Origin: Clostridia bacterium
GTDB lineage: Bacteria; Bacillota; Clostridia; Christensenellales; Aristaeellaceae
DNA: 64,000 nucleotides
Assembly: GCA_017527065.1 (NCBI GenBank)
Contig: JAFXQO010000004.1
Span: forward strand, 1 to 64,000
Direction of reading: 5' to 3'
Shown: positions 1 to 8,100 of the stretch, in pieces
How the letters are laid out: each line of letters begins with the position of its first letter
How positions within the stretch are numbered: the first letter of the stretch is position 1
Position numbers and translations under genes: made by a program
The notes under the pieces: generated by a model
Seen by the model: the letters and a program-made list of their open reading frames with translations, nothing else
The model's database searches: none
What the model was told of the DNA's origin: nothing

Positions 1-129
1 AGAGACCGTCGGGCGGGAATATCCAAAGTAGTGGCAGATATCCGCGGCGCGAACGAACTCCTTCTGTCCGGAAAGGATCAGAATCGATTCAAGGTAATCT
101 TCTGCTGATTCACGTAATTCTTCTGCCAT
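1..129 (-). CDS. DtxR/MntR-family metalloregulator, 5' part only
   Basis: The first 43 codons are present and the gene runs off the left edge. The protein begins MAEELRESAEDYLESILILS and continues into a helix-turn-helix with a SRPTVS recognition-helix segment. This matches the N-terminus of the DtxR/MntR/IdeR family, which are Fe(II)- or Mn(II)-dependent repressors of metal uptake. An AGGAG ribosome site lies about 10 nt upstream of the ATG. The metal-binding and dimerisation residues lie outside the window, so the metal cannot be stated. The match rests only on the N-terminal wHTH. Confidence 0.75.
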   Translation of the reverse strand, partial: MAEELRESAEDYLESILILSGQKEFVRAADICHYFGYSRPTVS

Positions 130-225
130 GGATGCCGCTCCTTTTGATAGTCTGACAATCTTTACTCTATTTTATCATTGTTTGTGCATAAATGGCAAAC
201 TGCCTGCGCACGATTGGAAAGCTAC

Positions 226-261
226 CAAAAACGAAGGACCGTCCCCGAGGGAGACGGCCCT
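226..261 (-). terminator. Rho-independent terminator of gap
   Basis: Read on the minus strand, a GGGCCGTC...GACGGTCC hairpin (about 236-260) is followed by CGTTTTTGG. It lies 18 bases after the gap stop codon. Confidence 0.8.
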
Positions 262-278
262 TTCTGTTCACAGTGCGA

Positions 279-1349
279 TTAGCCGAGCTCTGCGAAATAT
301 TTGATGGTGCGGACCATCTGAGAAGTATAGGAGTTCTCATTGTCGTACCAGGAAACGACCTGCACCTGATAGGTGTCATCGGTGATCTTGGTGACCATGG
401 TCTGGGTAGCATCAAACAGAGAGCCGTAGGTGATGCCGATCACGTCGCTGGATACCAGAGGCTCCTCGGTGTAACCGAAGGAAGCGGAGGAAGCAGCCTT
501 CATTGCGGCATTGATTGCATCCTTGGTGATGTTCTCGCCCTTGACGACTGCAACGAGGATCGTGGTGGAACCGGTGCAGACGGGGACGCGCTGTGCGGAG
601 CCGATCAGCTTGCCGTTCAGCTCGGGGATAACAAGACCGATTGCCTTTGCGGCGCCGGTGGAGTTGGGAACGATGTTCACTGCTGCAGCACGGGCACGGC
701 GCAGGTCGCCTTTGCGATGCGGGCCGTCAAGGACCATCTGGTCACCGGTGTAAGCGTGCACGGTGGTCATGATGCCGCCCTGGATCGGATAGGCGTCATT
801 CAGAGCCTTGGTCATGGGGACCAGGCAGTTGGTGGTGCAGGACGCGGCGGAGATGACGGTGTCCTCGGGCTTCAGGGTGTTGTGGTTCACGTTGAAGACG
901 ATGGTGGGCAGATCGTTGCCGGCAGGCGCGGAAATGACGACCTTCTTGGCGCCGGCGTCGATGTGCGCCTGGGCCTTGGCTTTGGAGGTGTAGAAGCCGG
1001 TGCACTCGAGCACGACGTCGACATCCAGAGCCTTCCAGGGCAGGTTCGCAGCCTTGGGCTCGGCATAAATGGTGATTTCCTTGCCATCAACAGTGATGGA
1101 GCCGGGAACCTTCACGGTCTTGCCATCTTCTTCAAACTCGGGCTCCTTGGAGCAGACGGTGTGCTTGTTCTCGCCGATGACGCCGCAGTAACCCTTCTGG
1201 GCGGTGTCATACTTGAGCAGATGGGCCAGCATGGCGGGGCTGGTCAGATCGTTGATCGCGACGATTTCATAGCCCTCAGCGCCGAACATCTGGCGGAAAG
1301 CGAGGCGGCCGATGCGGCCGAAGCCATTGATAGCAACCTTAACAGCCAT
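279..1349 (-). CDS. gap: Glyceraldehyde-3-phosphate dehydrogenase, type I
   Basis: This enzyme oxidises glyceraldehyde-3-phosphate to 1,3-bisphosphoglycerate with NAD in glycolysis. The protein has 356 residues. The Rossmann fold begins at residue 3 ([11 protein letters not shown]), and the catalytic motif ASCTTNC puts the nucleophile at Cys171. IND at 32-34 carries the acidic residue typical of NAD preference. The start has an AGGAGGT ribosome site about 7 nt upstream. The protein is about 20 residues longer than the usual 335, and the extra length is in the 60-95 region. The gene is monocistronic, with its own promoter (1418-1446) and terminator (226-261). The rest of lower glycolysis (pgk-tpiA-gpmI) lies about 60 kb away at the other end of the window. 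Confidence 0.97.
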   Translation of the reverse strand: MAVKVAINGFGRIGRLAFRQMFGAEGYEIVAINDLTSPAMLAHLLKYDTAQKGYCGVIGENKHTVCSKEPEFEEDGKTVKVPGSITVDGKEITIYAEPKAANLPWKALDVDVVLECTGFYTSKAKAQAHIDAGAKKVVISAPAGNDLPTIVFNVNHNTLKPEDTVISAASCTTNCLVPMTKALNDAYPIQGGIMTTVHAYTGDQMVLDGPHRKGDLRRARAAAVNIVPNSTGAAKAIGLVIPELNGKLIGSAQRVPVCTGSTTILVAVVKGENITKDAINAAMKAASSASFGYTEEPLVSSDVIGITYGSLFDATQTMVTKITDDTYQVQVVSWYDNENSYTSQMVRTIKYFAELG

Positions 1350-1417
1350 TGGAAAGACCTCCTAACAAATTGTCGAATGCCAGCGGGGCGCAAACCTGAT
1401 GCCCCACGTTCAAAACC

Positions 1418-1446
1418 ATTTTACCCTGATATGCGCGGAATAGCAA
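1418..1446 (-). promoter_or_regulatory. Sigma-A-type promoter of gap
   Basis: On the minus strand, TTGCTA (1446-1441), a 17-nt spacer and TAAAAT (1423-1418). This leaves a leader of about 60 nt that contains a small GGGGC/GCCCC hairpin (1385-1405). Confidence 0.65.
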
Positions 1447-1509
1447 GTGTTTTTTGGTAAAATGTATATTGACCGCCGGGCGAATACCGTCCCACGGGCA
1501 AAACATTGC

Positions 1510-1538
1510 TTGACCGCGCGCACGTTTGGCCGTATAAT
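1510..1538 (+). promoter_or_regulatory. Sigma-A-type promoter of the AAA ATPase gene
   Basis: TTGACC (1510-1515), a 17-nt spacer and TATAAT (1533-1538), located 36 nt before the start codon. It is divergent from the gap promoter. Confidence 0.8.
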
Positions 1539-1574
1539 TGATGGGCAACAAACGCAGAAGGAGCGCTTATCCAT

Positions 1575-2804
1575 ATGAGCAAGACGGACAAGAGGGACGA
1601 GATCATCCTCAAGCAGTACGAGGTCATCCGCAGCATGGCGGAGCACAGCTTCGATTCCATCGCCTACGATTTCTGGGGCGTGCCCGCGTCCAGGACGCCC
1701 AAAGCCCCCGCGGATGAAAAGCGGCCCGAGAGCAAGGGCCCCGCGCCCGCGCAGACGGCTCCCGCCAAGGCCGCGCCGCAGCCGAAGGAGCCGGAGAAGA
1801 CCGAGACCATTGAGGAGCTGCGCGGGGAACTGAACACCTACATCGGTCTGGAGAGCATCAAGAAGGAAGTCAATAACCTCATCAACATGGTCACGGTGTA
1901 CAAGCTGCGCCGCGCCCATGACCTGCCCACGCCCGACCTGTCGCTGCACATGGTGTTCTCCGGCAACCCCGGTACCGGCAAGACCATGATCGCCCGGCTG
2001 ATGGCGCGCATCTATAAGACGCTGGGCATCCTCTCCAAGGGCCAGCTGGTGGAGGTGGACCGCAGTGGCCTCGTGGCGGGCTACGTGGGCCAGACCGCGA
2101 CCAAAACGAGCGAGGTCATCGAAAAGGCCAAGGGCGGCGTGCTCTTCATCGACGAGGCCTACGCCCTCAACAGCAGCAGCGAGAACGACTTCGGCCAGGA
2201 GGCCATCGACACCATCCTCAAGGCCATGGAGGACAACCGCGACGACCTGGTGGTCATCGTGGCGGGCTACGACGGGCTCATGGATCGCTTCATCCATTCC
2301 AACCCTGGCCTCGAATCGCGCTTCAACCGCTACCTGCACTTCGACGATTACAACCTCGACGAAATGATGGGTATTTTCCAGCTCCAGTGCAAGAAGGGCT
2401 GCTATGAGATGGAAGACGAGGCGCGCGCCGCGGTGCGCGAGTTTATCGCCGCGGAGAACACCAACTCCATCTCCTTCGGCAACGCGCGCGGCGTGCGGAA
2501 CATCTTCGAGAAGGTGCTCGTCAACCAGGCCAACCGTCTGGCCGCGATGGAGACAGTGACCCGCGAGGACCTGATGAAGATCACGAAGGAAGACGTCGAT
2601 CTGGCGCGCGGCGAGGACGCGAAAAACCACGCGCAGGCCGAAGCCGCGCCCGAAGAAGATCCCGCCGAGGCGCTGGCCAGGGCCGTCGAGGCGCTGAACG
2701 CGCAGCTGGCGGCGAATCAGGCGCAGGCAGGGGAGGAAGCGGCCCCGAAGGAGGCGGAAGCGGAATCCGCCGAAGCCGCGCCCGTCCCGGCGGACAAAGA
2801 ATAA
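1575..2804 (+). CDS. CbbX/SpoVK-like AAA+ ATPase
   Basis: This 409-residue AAA+ ATPase belongs to the CbxX/CfqX/SpoVK group, which are hexameric remodelling ATPases. Walker A is GNPGTGKT at 130-137 and Walker B is VLFIDEA at about 189-195. A sensor/arginine-finger region with ESRFNRY follows. The N-terminal 80 residues are Pro/Ala/Lys-rich linker, and residues from about 345 onward are an Ala/Glu-rich low-complexity tail. The start has AAGGAG 12 nt upstream. The gene stands alone with its own promoter and terminator. In Bacillus, SpoVK acts in spore maturation, and CbbX is a rubisco activase. No rubisco is present here, so the substrate is unknown. The family call is firm, but the role is only inferred. 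Confidence 0.85.
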   Translation: MSKTDKRDEIILKQYEVIRSMAEHSFDSIAYDFWGVPASRTPKAPADEKRPESKGPAPAQTAPAKAAPQPKEPEKTETIEELRGELNTYIGLESIKKEVNNLINMVTVYKLRRAHDLPTPDLSLHMVFSGNPGTGKTMIARLMARIYKTLGILSKGQLVEVDRSGLVAGYVGQTATKTSEVIEKAKGGVLFIDEAYALNSSSENDFGQEAIDTILKAMEDNRDDLVVIVAGYDGLMDRFIHSNPGLESRFNRYLHFDDYNLDEMMGIFQLQCKKGCYEMEDEARAAVREFIAAENTNSISFGNARGVRNIFEKVLVNQANRLAAMETVTREDLMKITKEDVDLARGEDAKNHAQAEAAPEEDPAEALARAVEALNAQLAANQAQAGEEAAPKEAEAESAEAAPVPADKE

Positions 2805-2823
2805 ATGATACAGATAAAGCGAT

Positions 2824-2863
2824 CGCCCCGACGCGGCCTTTTGCGGGCCGGTCGGGGCGTTTG
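2824..2863 (+). terminator. Terminator after the AAA ATPase gene
   Basis: CGCCCCGAC (2824-2832) pairs with GTCGGGGCG (2851-2859), followed by TTTG. Confidence 0.7.
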
Positions 2864-2874
2864 TATGCGTTCAA

Positions 2875-3213
2875 TTATTTCCATCCAGCCCACACGTCCG
2901 GCTGGTAGCCCACGGTGGCCTGCGCGCCGTTGCGCACGATGGGCAGGCGCAGGAGCTTCGGGTCGTCCCGCAGCTTTTCCAGGGCGGCCTGCGGGTCGCT
3001 GAGCTGGGCGACGTAATGGCTCTGCCAGTCCTTGTCGCTGAGGCGGATCATCCCTTCCAGCCCCACCTGGCGGCGCACGACCTCAAGCTCCTTTAAACCC
3101 ATGCCCTTTTTGCCGAGGTCGATAAACTGGTAGGGGATGCGGCGCTCCTTGAAGTAGCGCTCGGCCTTCTGCACGTCAAAGTCGCGCTTGAGCGCGTAGA
3201 TCTGTATGTTCAT
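2875..3213 (-). CDS. ArsC/Spx-family thioredoxin-fold protein without the catalytic cysteine
   Basis: This 112-residue protein matches the length and layout of the ArsC/Spx/YffB family: an opening beta strand (MNIQIYAL), a helix with QKAERYFKER, and a late LRLPIVRNG segment that resembles the family's substrate-arginine/cis-proline region. The position that normally holds CxxC or Cys (after the first strand) reads KRDFD. The protein has no cysteine at all, so classical arsenate reduction is ruled out. It may be a Spx-like regulator or an uncharacterised paralogue. It sits 15 nt upstream of the coding start of nothing else on its strand; the next minus-strand gene upstream is lepB, whose stop is at 3229. 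Confidence 0.7.
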   Translation of the reverse strand: MNIQIYALKRDFDVQKAERYFKERRIPYQFIDLGKKGMGLKELEVVRRQVGLEGMIRLSDKDWQSHYVAQLSDPQAALEKLRDDPKLLRLPIVRNGAQATVGYQPDVWAGWK

Positions 3214-3228
3214 GCGGCCTCCCGATCG

Positions 3229-3975
3229 TCAGTTGCCGTTGTAAACCTCGGAGCCTTCGACGGCGTCCCAGCGGTTGAGCGGCCAGATGATGCGCAGCAC
3301 TTTGCCGACGAACATATCGCGCGTGATGACGCCCACGCGGCGGCTGTCGTTTGAGTTGTCGCGGTTGTCGCCCATCACGAAGTACTCGTCCTCGCCGAGG
3401 GTCACGGTGAAGTTGCTCGTCGCGCGGCTGAAGGAGACGACGCGCTCGGGCGTGAGGTAGGGCTCGTCGTACTGAACGCCGTTGACGGTGAGCACGCCGT
3501 TCGTGACCTCGATGGTGTCGCCGGGCACGCCGACGACGCGCTTCACGAAGTTTTCCTTGCGGTTCGGATAGTGCAGTATGACCACGTCAAAACGGCTGGG
3601 GCCGTTGAGGCGCATGTCCAGCACGTCGACATAGAGCCGGTCGCCGTTGAGCAGGGTGTCGCTCATAGAGGGGCCGTCCACGCGGATGATGGTGAACAGG
3701 AACGCGCGCACCAGCAGCACCACCGCCAGCGCGACCGCGAAGGAGACGATCCAGTCCTTGACTTCCTTTTTGATCTTTTGGATGGTTTCCTTTTTCTTCT
3801 CATTATCCGCGGACTCATGGAGCTCGAGGAGGCCGTGCTTCTCCTCGCCGGTTTCCTCGGAGGATTCTTCCTGGCCTTCGGTTTCCTCGGGCCGTTCGTC
3901 CTGTTCATCGCTTCGGGCGTTGGCGGGCGATTCGGTCTTCTCCTCAATTTCGTTGGGATATTCGTTCTGTTCCAT
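3229..3975 (-). CDS. lepB: Signal peptidase I (first of a tandem pair)
   Basis: This membrane serine protease cleaves signal peptides from exported proteins. The 248-residue protein has an acidic Glu-rich cytoplasmic tail (1-60), one transmembrane helix (about 75-96), the catalytic Ser103 in GPSMSDTL and the catalytic Lys145 in NFVKRVVGVPGD. The C-terminal GDNRDNSNDSR box is also present. All S26 hallmark boxes are there, so it should be active. The start has AAAGGA upstream. It follows the second signal peptidase gene by 31 nt on the same strand and is probably co-transcribed with it and the DUF951 gene. Confidence 0.95.
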   Translation of the reverse strand: MEQNEYPNEIEEKTESPANARSDEQDERPEETEGQEESSEETGEEKHGLLELHESADNEKKKETIQKIKKEVKDWIVSFAVALAVVLLVRAFLFTIIRVDGPSMSDTLLNGDRLYVDVLDMRLNGPSRFDVVILHYPNRKENFVKRVVGVPGDTIEVTNGVLTVNGVQYDEPYLTPERVVSFSRATSNFTVTLGEDEYFVMGDNRDNSNDSRRVGVITRDMFVGKVLRIIWPLNRWDAVEGSEVYNGN

Positions 3976-4006
3976 GCTTCTCAGTCCTTTTCTGTCGATT
4001 CTGTCA

Positions 4007-4672
4007 TTATACGCGGCTGATGCGGTTCAAAGGCCAGAAGATGGCGCGCACTTTGCCGATGAGTTTCGTCACGGGCCCCACGTCCGCCGAGTGGCTGTCA
4101 TGGGAGACGCTGCGGTTGTCGCCGAGGACGAAGTATTCGCCTTCGCCCAGTGTGGTTTCAGGGTAGCTGTACCGGTTGGTATGGACGACGTAGGTCTCGT
4201 CGAGGGCCTCGCCGTTGACGTAGACCTGCCCGAAGTCGATCATGACCGTGTCGCCGGGCAGGGCGATCAGGCGCTTGACGATGTAGTCCGTGCGCCCCGG
4301 ATACTGGCAGATGACGATGTCGCCGCGGTCGTAGCCGCCGATCCGGGCGGAAAGCACGGAGACGTAGAGCTTGTCGCCGTTGACGAGCGTGTCCAGCATG
4401 GAGGTGCCGTCCACGGTGATGAGGGTGAAGACGAACATGCGGATGAGCACCGCCAACGCCAGCGCCGCGGCGAAGCTGAGCGCCCATGAAAGGATTTCAT
4501 GTATCACGGCTTTTTTCTTCTTTTCTCTTTTTTCCCTGTTTTCTTCTTCTAAGCTCTTTGTTTCTTCCCAGTTTTCTTCTTCTGAGTTCTGCGTTTCTTC
4601 CTCTGTGTTCTGCTTTTCTTCCTTATCTTCTTCCTCTGTGCTGCGTTGCGTCATGTCGGGCGCGGTCTGCAT
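4007..4672 (-). CDS. lepB: Signal peptidase I (second of a tandem pair)
   Basis: This is a 221-residue S26 signal peptidase. The catalytic Ser91 is in GTSMLDTL, Lys133 is in DYIVKRLIALPGD, and the last box reads GDNRSVSHDSH. One membrane helix spans about 60-86. Residues 12-55 are a Glu/Lys/Asn-rich repeat-like tail (EEE-D/N-K units). It is encoded by a purine-rich, visibly AT-richer stretch (4506-4640) that stands out from the GC-rich surroundings. The gene is similar to but clearly diverged from its neighbour at 3229-3975, so this is an old tandem duplication. The start has AAAGGGG upstream. Confidence 0.94.
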   Translation of the reverse strand: MQTAPDMTQRSTEEEDKEEKQNTEEETQNSEEENWEETKSLEEENREKREKKKKAVIHEILSWALSFAAALALAVLIRMFVFTLITVDGTSMLDTLVNGDKLYVSVLSARIGGYDRGDIVICQYPGRTDYIVKRLIALPGDTVMIDFGQVYVNGEALDETYVVHTNRYSYPETTLGEGEYFVLGDNRSVSHDSHSADVGPVTKLIGKVRAIFWPLNRISRV

Positions 4673-4687
4673 GCGATCTGCCCCTTT

Positions 4688-4879
4688 CTACTCTTCCGCG
4701 TGTGGGGTCAGGATTTTCCTGACTCTTTTTTCAAATTCCGGCCGGTCGAGCATGACCACGCGCCCGCAGCCCTCGCATTTGATCTTGACGTCCGCGCCGG
4801 TGCGCGTGACGATCCAGCGATCACTGCCGCAGGGATGCGTCTTGCGCATTTGCACCACATCGCCCAGGTTCAGCAGCAT
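4688..4879 (-). CDS. DUF951 family protein
   Basis: This is a 63-residue protein starting MLLNLGDVVQMRK, with THPCGS and CEGCGR cysteine motifs and a FEKRVRKI tail, which matches the small Firmicutes family DUF951 (PF06107). The cysteine pattern suggests a small metal-binding knuckle, and the function is unknown. The frame is open for 20 more codons upstream, but the start at 4879 is chosen because GGAGG lies 8 nt before it and because family members begin at this point. It is the first gene of a likely DUF951-lepB-lepB operon. Confidence 0.85.
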   Translation of the reverse strand: MLLNLGDVVQMRKTHPCGSDRWIVTRTGADVKIKCEGCGRVVMLDRPEFEKRVRKILTPHAEE

Positions 4880-4910
4880 GGCCTTCGCCTCCGAAACAAT
4901 TCTTCCCGTC

Positions 4911-4939
4911 ATTATACGCCCTTTGCGTACGCGGCACAA
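4911..4939 (-). promoter_or_regulatory. Promoter of the DUF951-lepB-lepB operon
   Basis: On the minus strand, TTGTGC (4939-4934), a 17-nt spacer and TATAAT (4916-4911). It is about 32 nt before the DUF951 start. Confidence 0.8.
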
Positions 4940-5075
4940 GGGCTTTCATCGTTTTTTAATTCGTAATTCGCATTTGCGTGTCGCCGGGCGGAGCGCGCGC
5001 CGATGTCGGGCGCGCAGGACAGTTAATATCATGTAAAATACAGTTATACAAGGAAAATTGACTCGGGAAAGACGG

Positions 5076-5104
5076 TAGACAATGGAAACGCCGCATGATA
5101 TAAT
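5076..5104 (+). promoter_or_regulatory. Extended -10 promoter of the giant surface protein gene
   Basis: TAGACA (5076-5081), a 17-nt spacer and TATAAT (5099-5104), with TGA directly before the -10, which makes an extended -10 element. The leader is about 80 nt. The rest of the 4940-5190 intergenic region holds only an AATTCGTAATTCG motif (about 4958-4970). Confidence 0.75.
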
Positions 5105-5190
5105 GAAGCGTCTAAAGTTTAAGCATTTGTAAAATGCTGAAGCGCAGGATCGAAACCAACGATCATTTTTCCGAAAGGAGAAGTCGAATA

Positions 5191-8100
5191 ATGGACAAGA
5201 AGACCTGGTTGAGGAACGGTTTGTGCCTGCTGGCCATCGCGGCGCTGCTGCTGTGCGGCGCGTTCGCGCTGGCGGAAGATGATCCCGAAATGCCGCCGTC
5301 GCCCGAGTTGAGTTATTATACAGATAACTTGTATCTTCCGCGCGGCGAATTCGTCACTGTCGTAATATACGATGTTCCTGATTACTGGGGCTTTGAAAAC
5401 CTGCAGTACTACGCCGAGGTTTCAGGCTCCCCCGAGAGGTACTACTGGGACGAGGATGAAAGGACCATCAAAATCCCCACCGCGCAGTTCGAGGCCGGTC
5501 ATCAGTATATGCTGCAGGTGACTATGACAGCGGATGGGTATTGGGAACAGAGTTCTTCCACCGATACTATCATCGTGACCGAGCCCGAGGCAGCCATCAC
5601 ATGGGATATAGAGAAGACGGAAGCCGTGTCGCAGGAGCGGTTTGGCTGCTCGGTATATGCGCCCGGCGCGAAGGCGCTGCGGGTGAAGGTAAACAATGTC
5701 GTGCGGGCCTACTGGGACGATGAAGACGAGTATTTCCGGGACTACGTTGTCTTCTCTGTGTTCCACGACCGTCCGGGCACGTTCCAGGTCATCGCCGAAG
5801 CCTGTTTTGAGGGCGACGTGGAGGACGACAGCAACTGGGTGCAGTGCGATTCGCCGGCCAGCGTGACCATCACCACGCCCTATGGCGATATGATGACTCC
5901 GAGCATCTCGGCAGCTTCCAGCGTCGTGCGCGGCGATTTCCTGAGCGTCGATCTTCTGAATCCGGAGGATTACATCGGCCCCGACGCGCCTGATTTTGAA
6001 GGCCTGGAATTTGGCGTGGACGCCGTCATCAGCGACGCGGCGGGGAAGAAGTGGTCCTTCGAAGGGTTCTGGGATGGCGAAAGCGGGCACCCCATGCTCG
6101 TGCCTACGGGGAATTTGCCGGCAGGCGAGAATTACGTGCTGCACAGCTTTGCCTGGGCCAACGGTTACCAGGTCGGCGAGTATACGCAGCCGCTCACCAT
6201 CGAAGAGCCCGTGAGCGAACTGGATCACCCGGTCTACCTCACCGTCGATAAGGAAGAAGTCGTCGCCAACGAGACGTACTTCATGTCGGCCTACGCCCCC
6301 GGCGCGACCGCCATCGTCCTATACTGGCGGGACGATCCGAACGGGGAGTGGATCGAGGACGAGGGGTACTATGAAGAAACCGACAGCGCCTATTGGGAAA
6401 ACGCGGCCGATAGACGGATCGAACGGCTGGAATACGCCCTGCGCGCCTGCTACGGCGATCCGGAGGACGAGGATGACTGGAGCGAACTCAGCGATCTGAC
6501 GCCGCTGGTCGTCATGTCCGTCGAAGCGGACGGCTGGTTGGACGACGTGCCCGTCGAGCTCAGCGCCAATGTCCTGACGGCGGCCGAGGTGAACGCAGGC
6601 GAGGGCCTGCAAGTCACCATCGAGCCCGTCGAGGGCGCCACGTGGTACTACGTTACCCTGAACGATCACAATATTGAGGTTTCGCCTTGGGGCCTGGATG
6701 AAAACAAGGTCTTTGAAGACGACATCGAGCCCTTCGAGGGCACCTATACCTCAATCGTGCCGGCCGAGCGCCTGACACCCGGCCACATCTACGACGTGTG
6801 GGTGTGCGCGGGCGGCGCGCTGGGTCTGGAAAACACCAACTGCAACTATCCCTTCATCGTGCTGCCTGATGTGGAGACGTCCCCCTTCGCGCTGTACGTG
6901 AACGGGAGCACCGAGGACCAGAGCGCGGCAGCCAACCAAAAGAACAGCCTGTATGCCGTCGCGCCTCAGGGGGCGACGGGCGTCTGCGCGTTCTTTGGAG
7001 ACGATATGCGCTGGTCGGAAGGCCGCTACCTGGATCATACCATGAACCTTTACTGGCCCAAGGATTACCCGATCGTCGCGATGTACACCACCGACGACAT
7101 CTTTGACGAGAACGGCGAGCCTGTGGACGGCTGGTGGGATAACTGCGCCTGGGCGGGCTATTCCAACATCGTCACGCTGACCATCACGGCCAGCGGCGAG
7201 CTGCCCGACCTGCAGGTCAGCATACCCGAAGGATCCACTGTTGATCGCGGCGAGTGGCTGGAAATCACCATCGAAAACGCCGCTGAATTGCTGGCGACAG
7301 AGGCTCAGGACCTGCGCGTCGAAGCCGCGCCCTTCGGCAGGTATGATGGCCGCGGCTTCCAGTCCTGGTATGTCTGGAACGGCGAAGTCCATGACGGCGT
7401 GGGCACGATCATGATGCCCACCGCCGACCTGCCCGCGGGCGATTACCGCCTCGACGCGTATGCCATCGCCCCGGGTTATACCGGCGGTTATTGCGAGCCT
7501 CTCTTCTTCACCGTGACCGATCCGGAAATCGGGGAAGGCGAGCCCCCGGTATACCTTGAACTGGACAAGAACAATGTGGAAACGAACGAATGGTTCAACC
7601 TGTCCGCCTACGCGCCCGGCGCGACCCAGATCCAGATCGTTTGGAACGACAACGGAGACGATGAATGGCGGGACTGGGGCGATCCTGTCGACGGCGAGGG
7701 CACGGCGTGGAACGATAGAATAGACCATCCCGTGCATCGCACCTTCGCCTTGAGGGCATGCTACGGCGAGGACGATTGGACCGACGTATTCGAAGAGTAC
7801 GCCGTCACAGTGACGGTCCGCGCGCCTTCTGGCCGTCTGGGCACGATACGCGCCGAATTGAGCGCCGCCGTGATCGAGCCGGACGATGAACTGACCCTGA
7901 CAGTCTACCCGGTCGATAATGCCGAGGAATACTGGTTTGAGGTCAATGACAACGACATCCACGAGGGCAACAACTGTGTCTTCGGCCGACATGTCTTCCC
8001 CGGCGAGGACGGCTGCACCATTACCATCCCCACGGATGAACTCATTCCCGGCCACTACTACGAGGTGTCGCTGCACGCCCGCGGCGGGCGGGGCGTTGAG

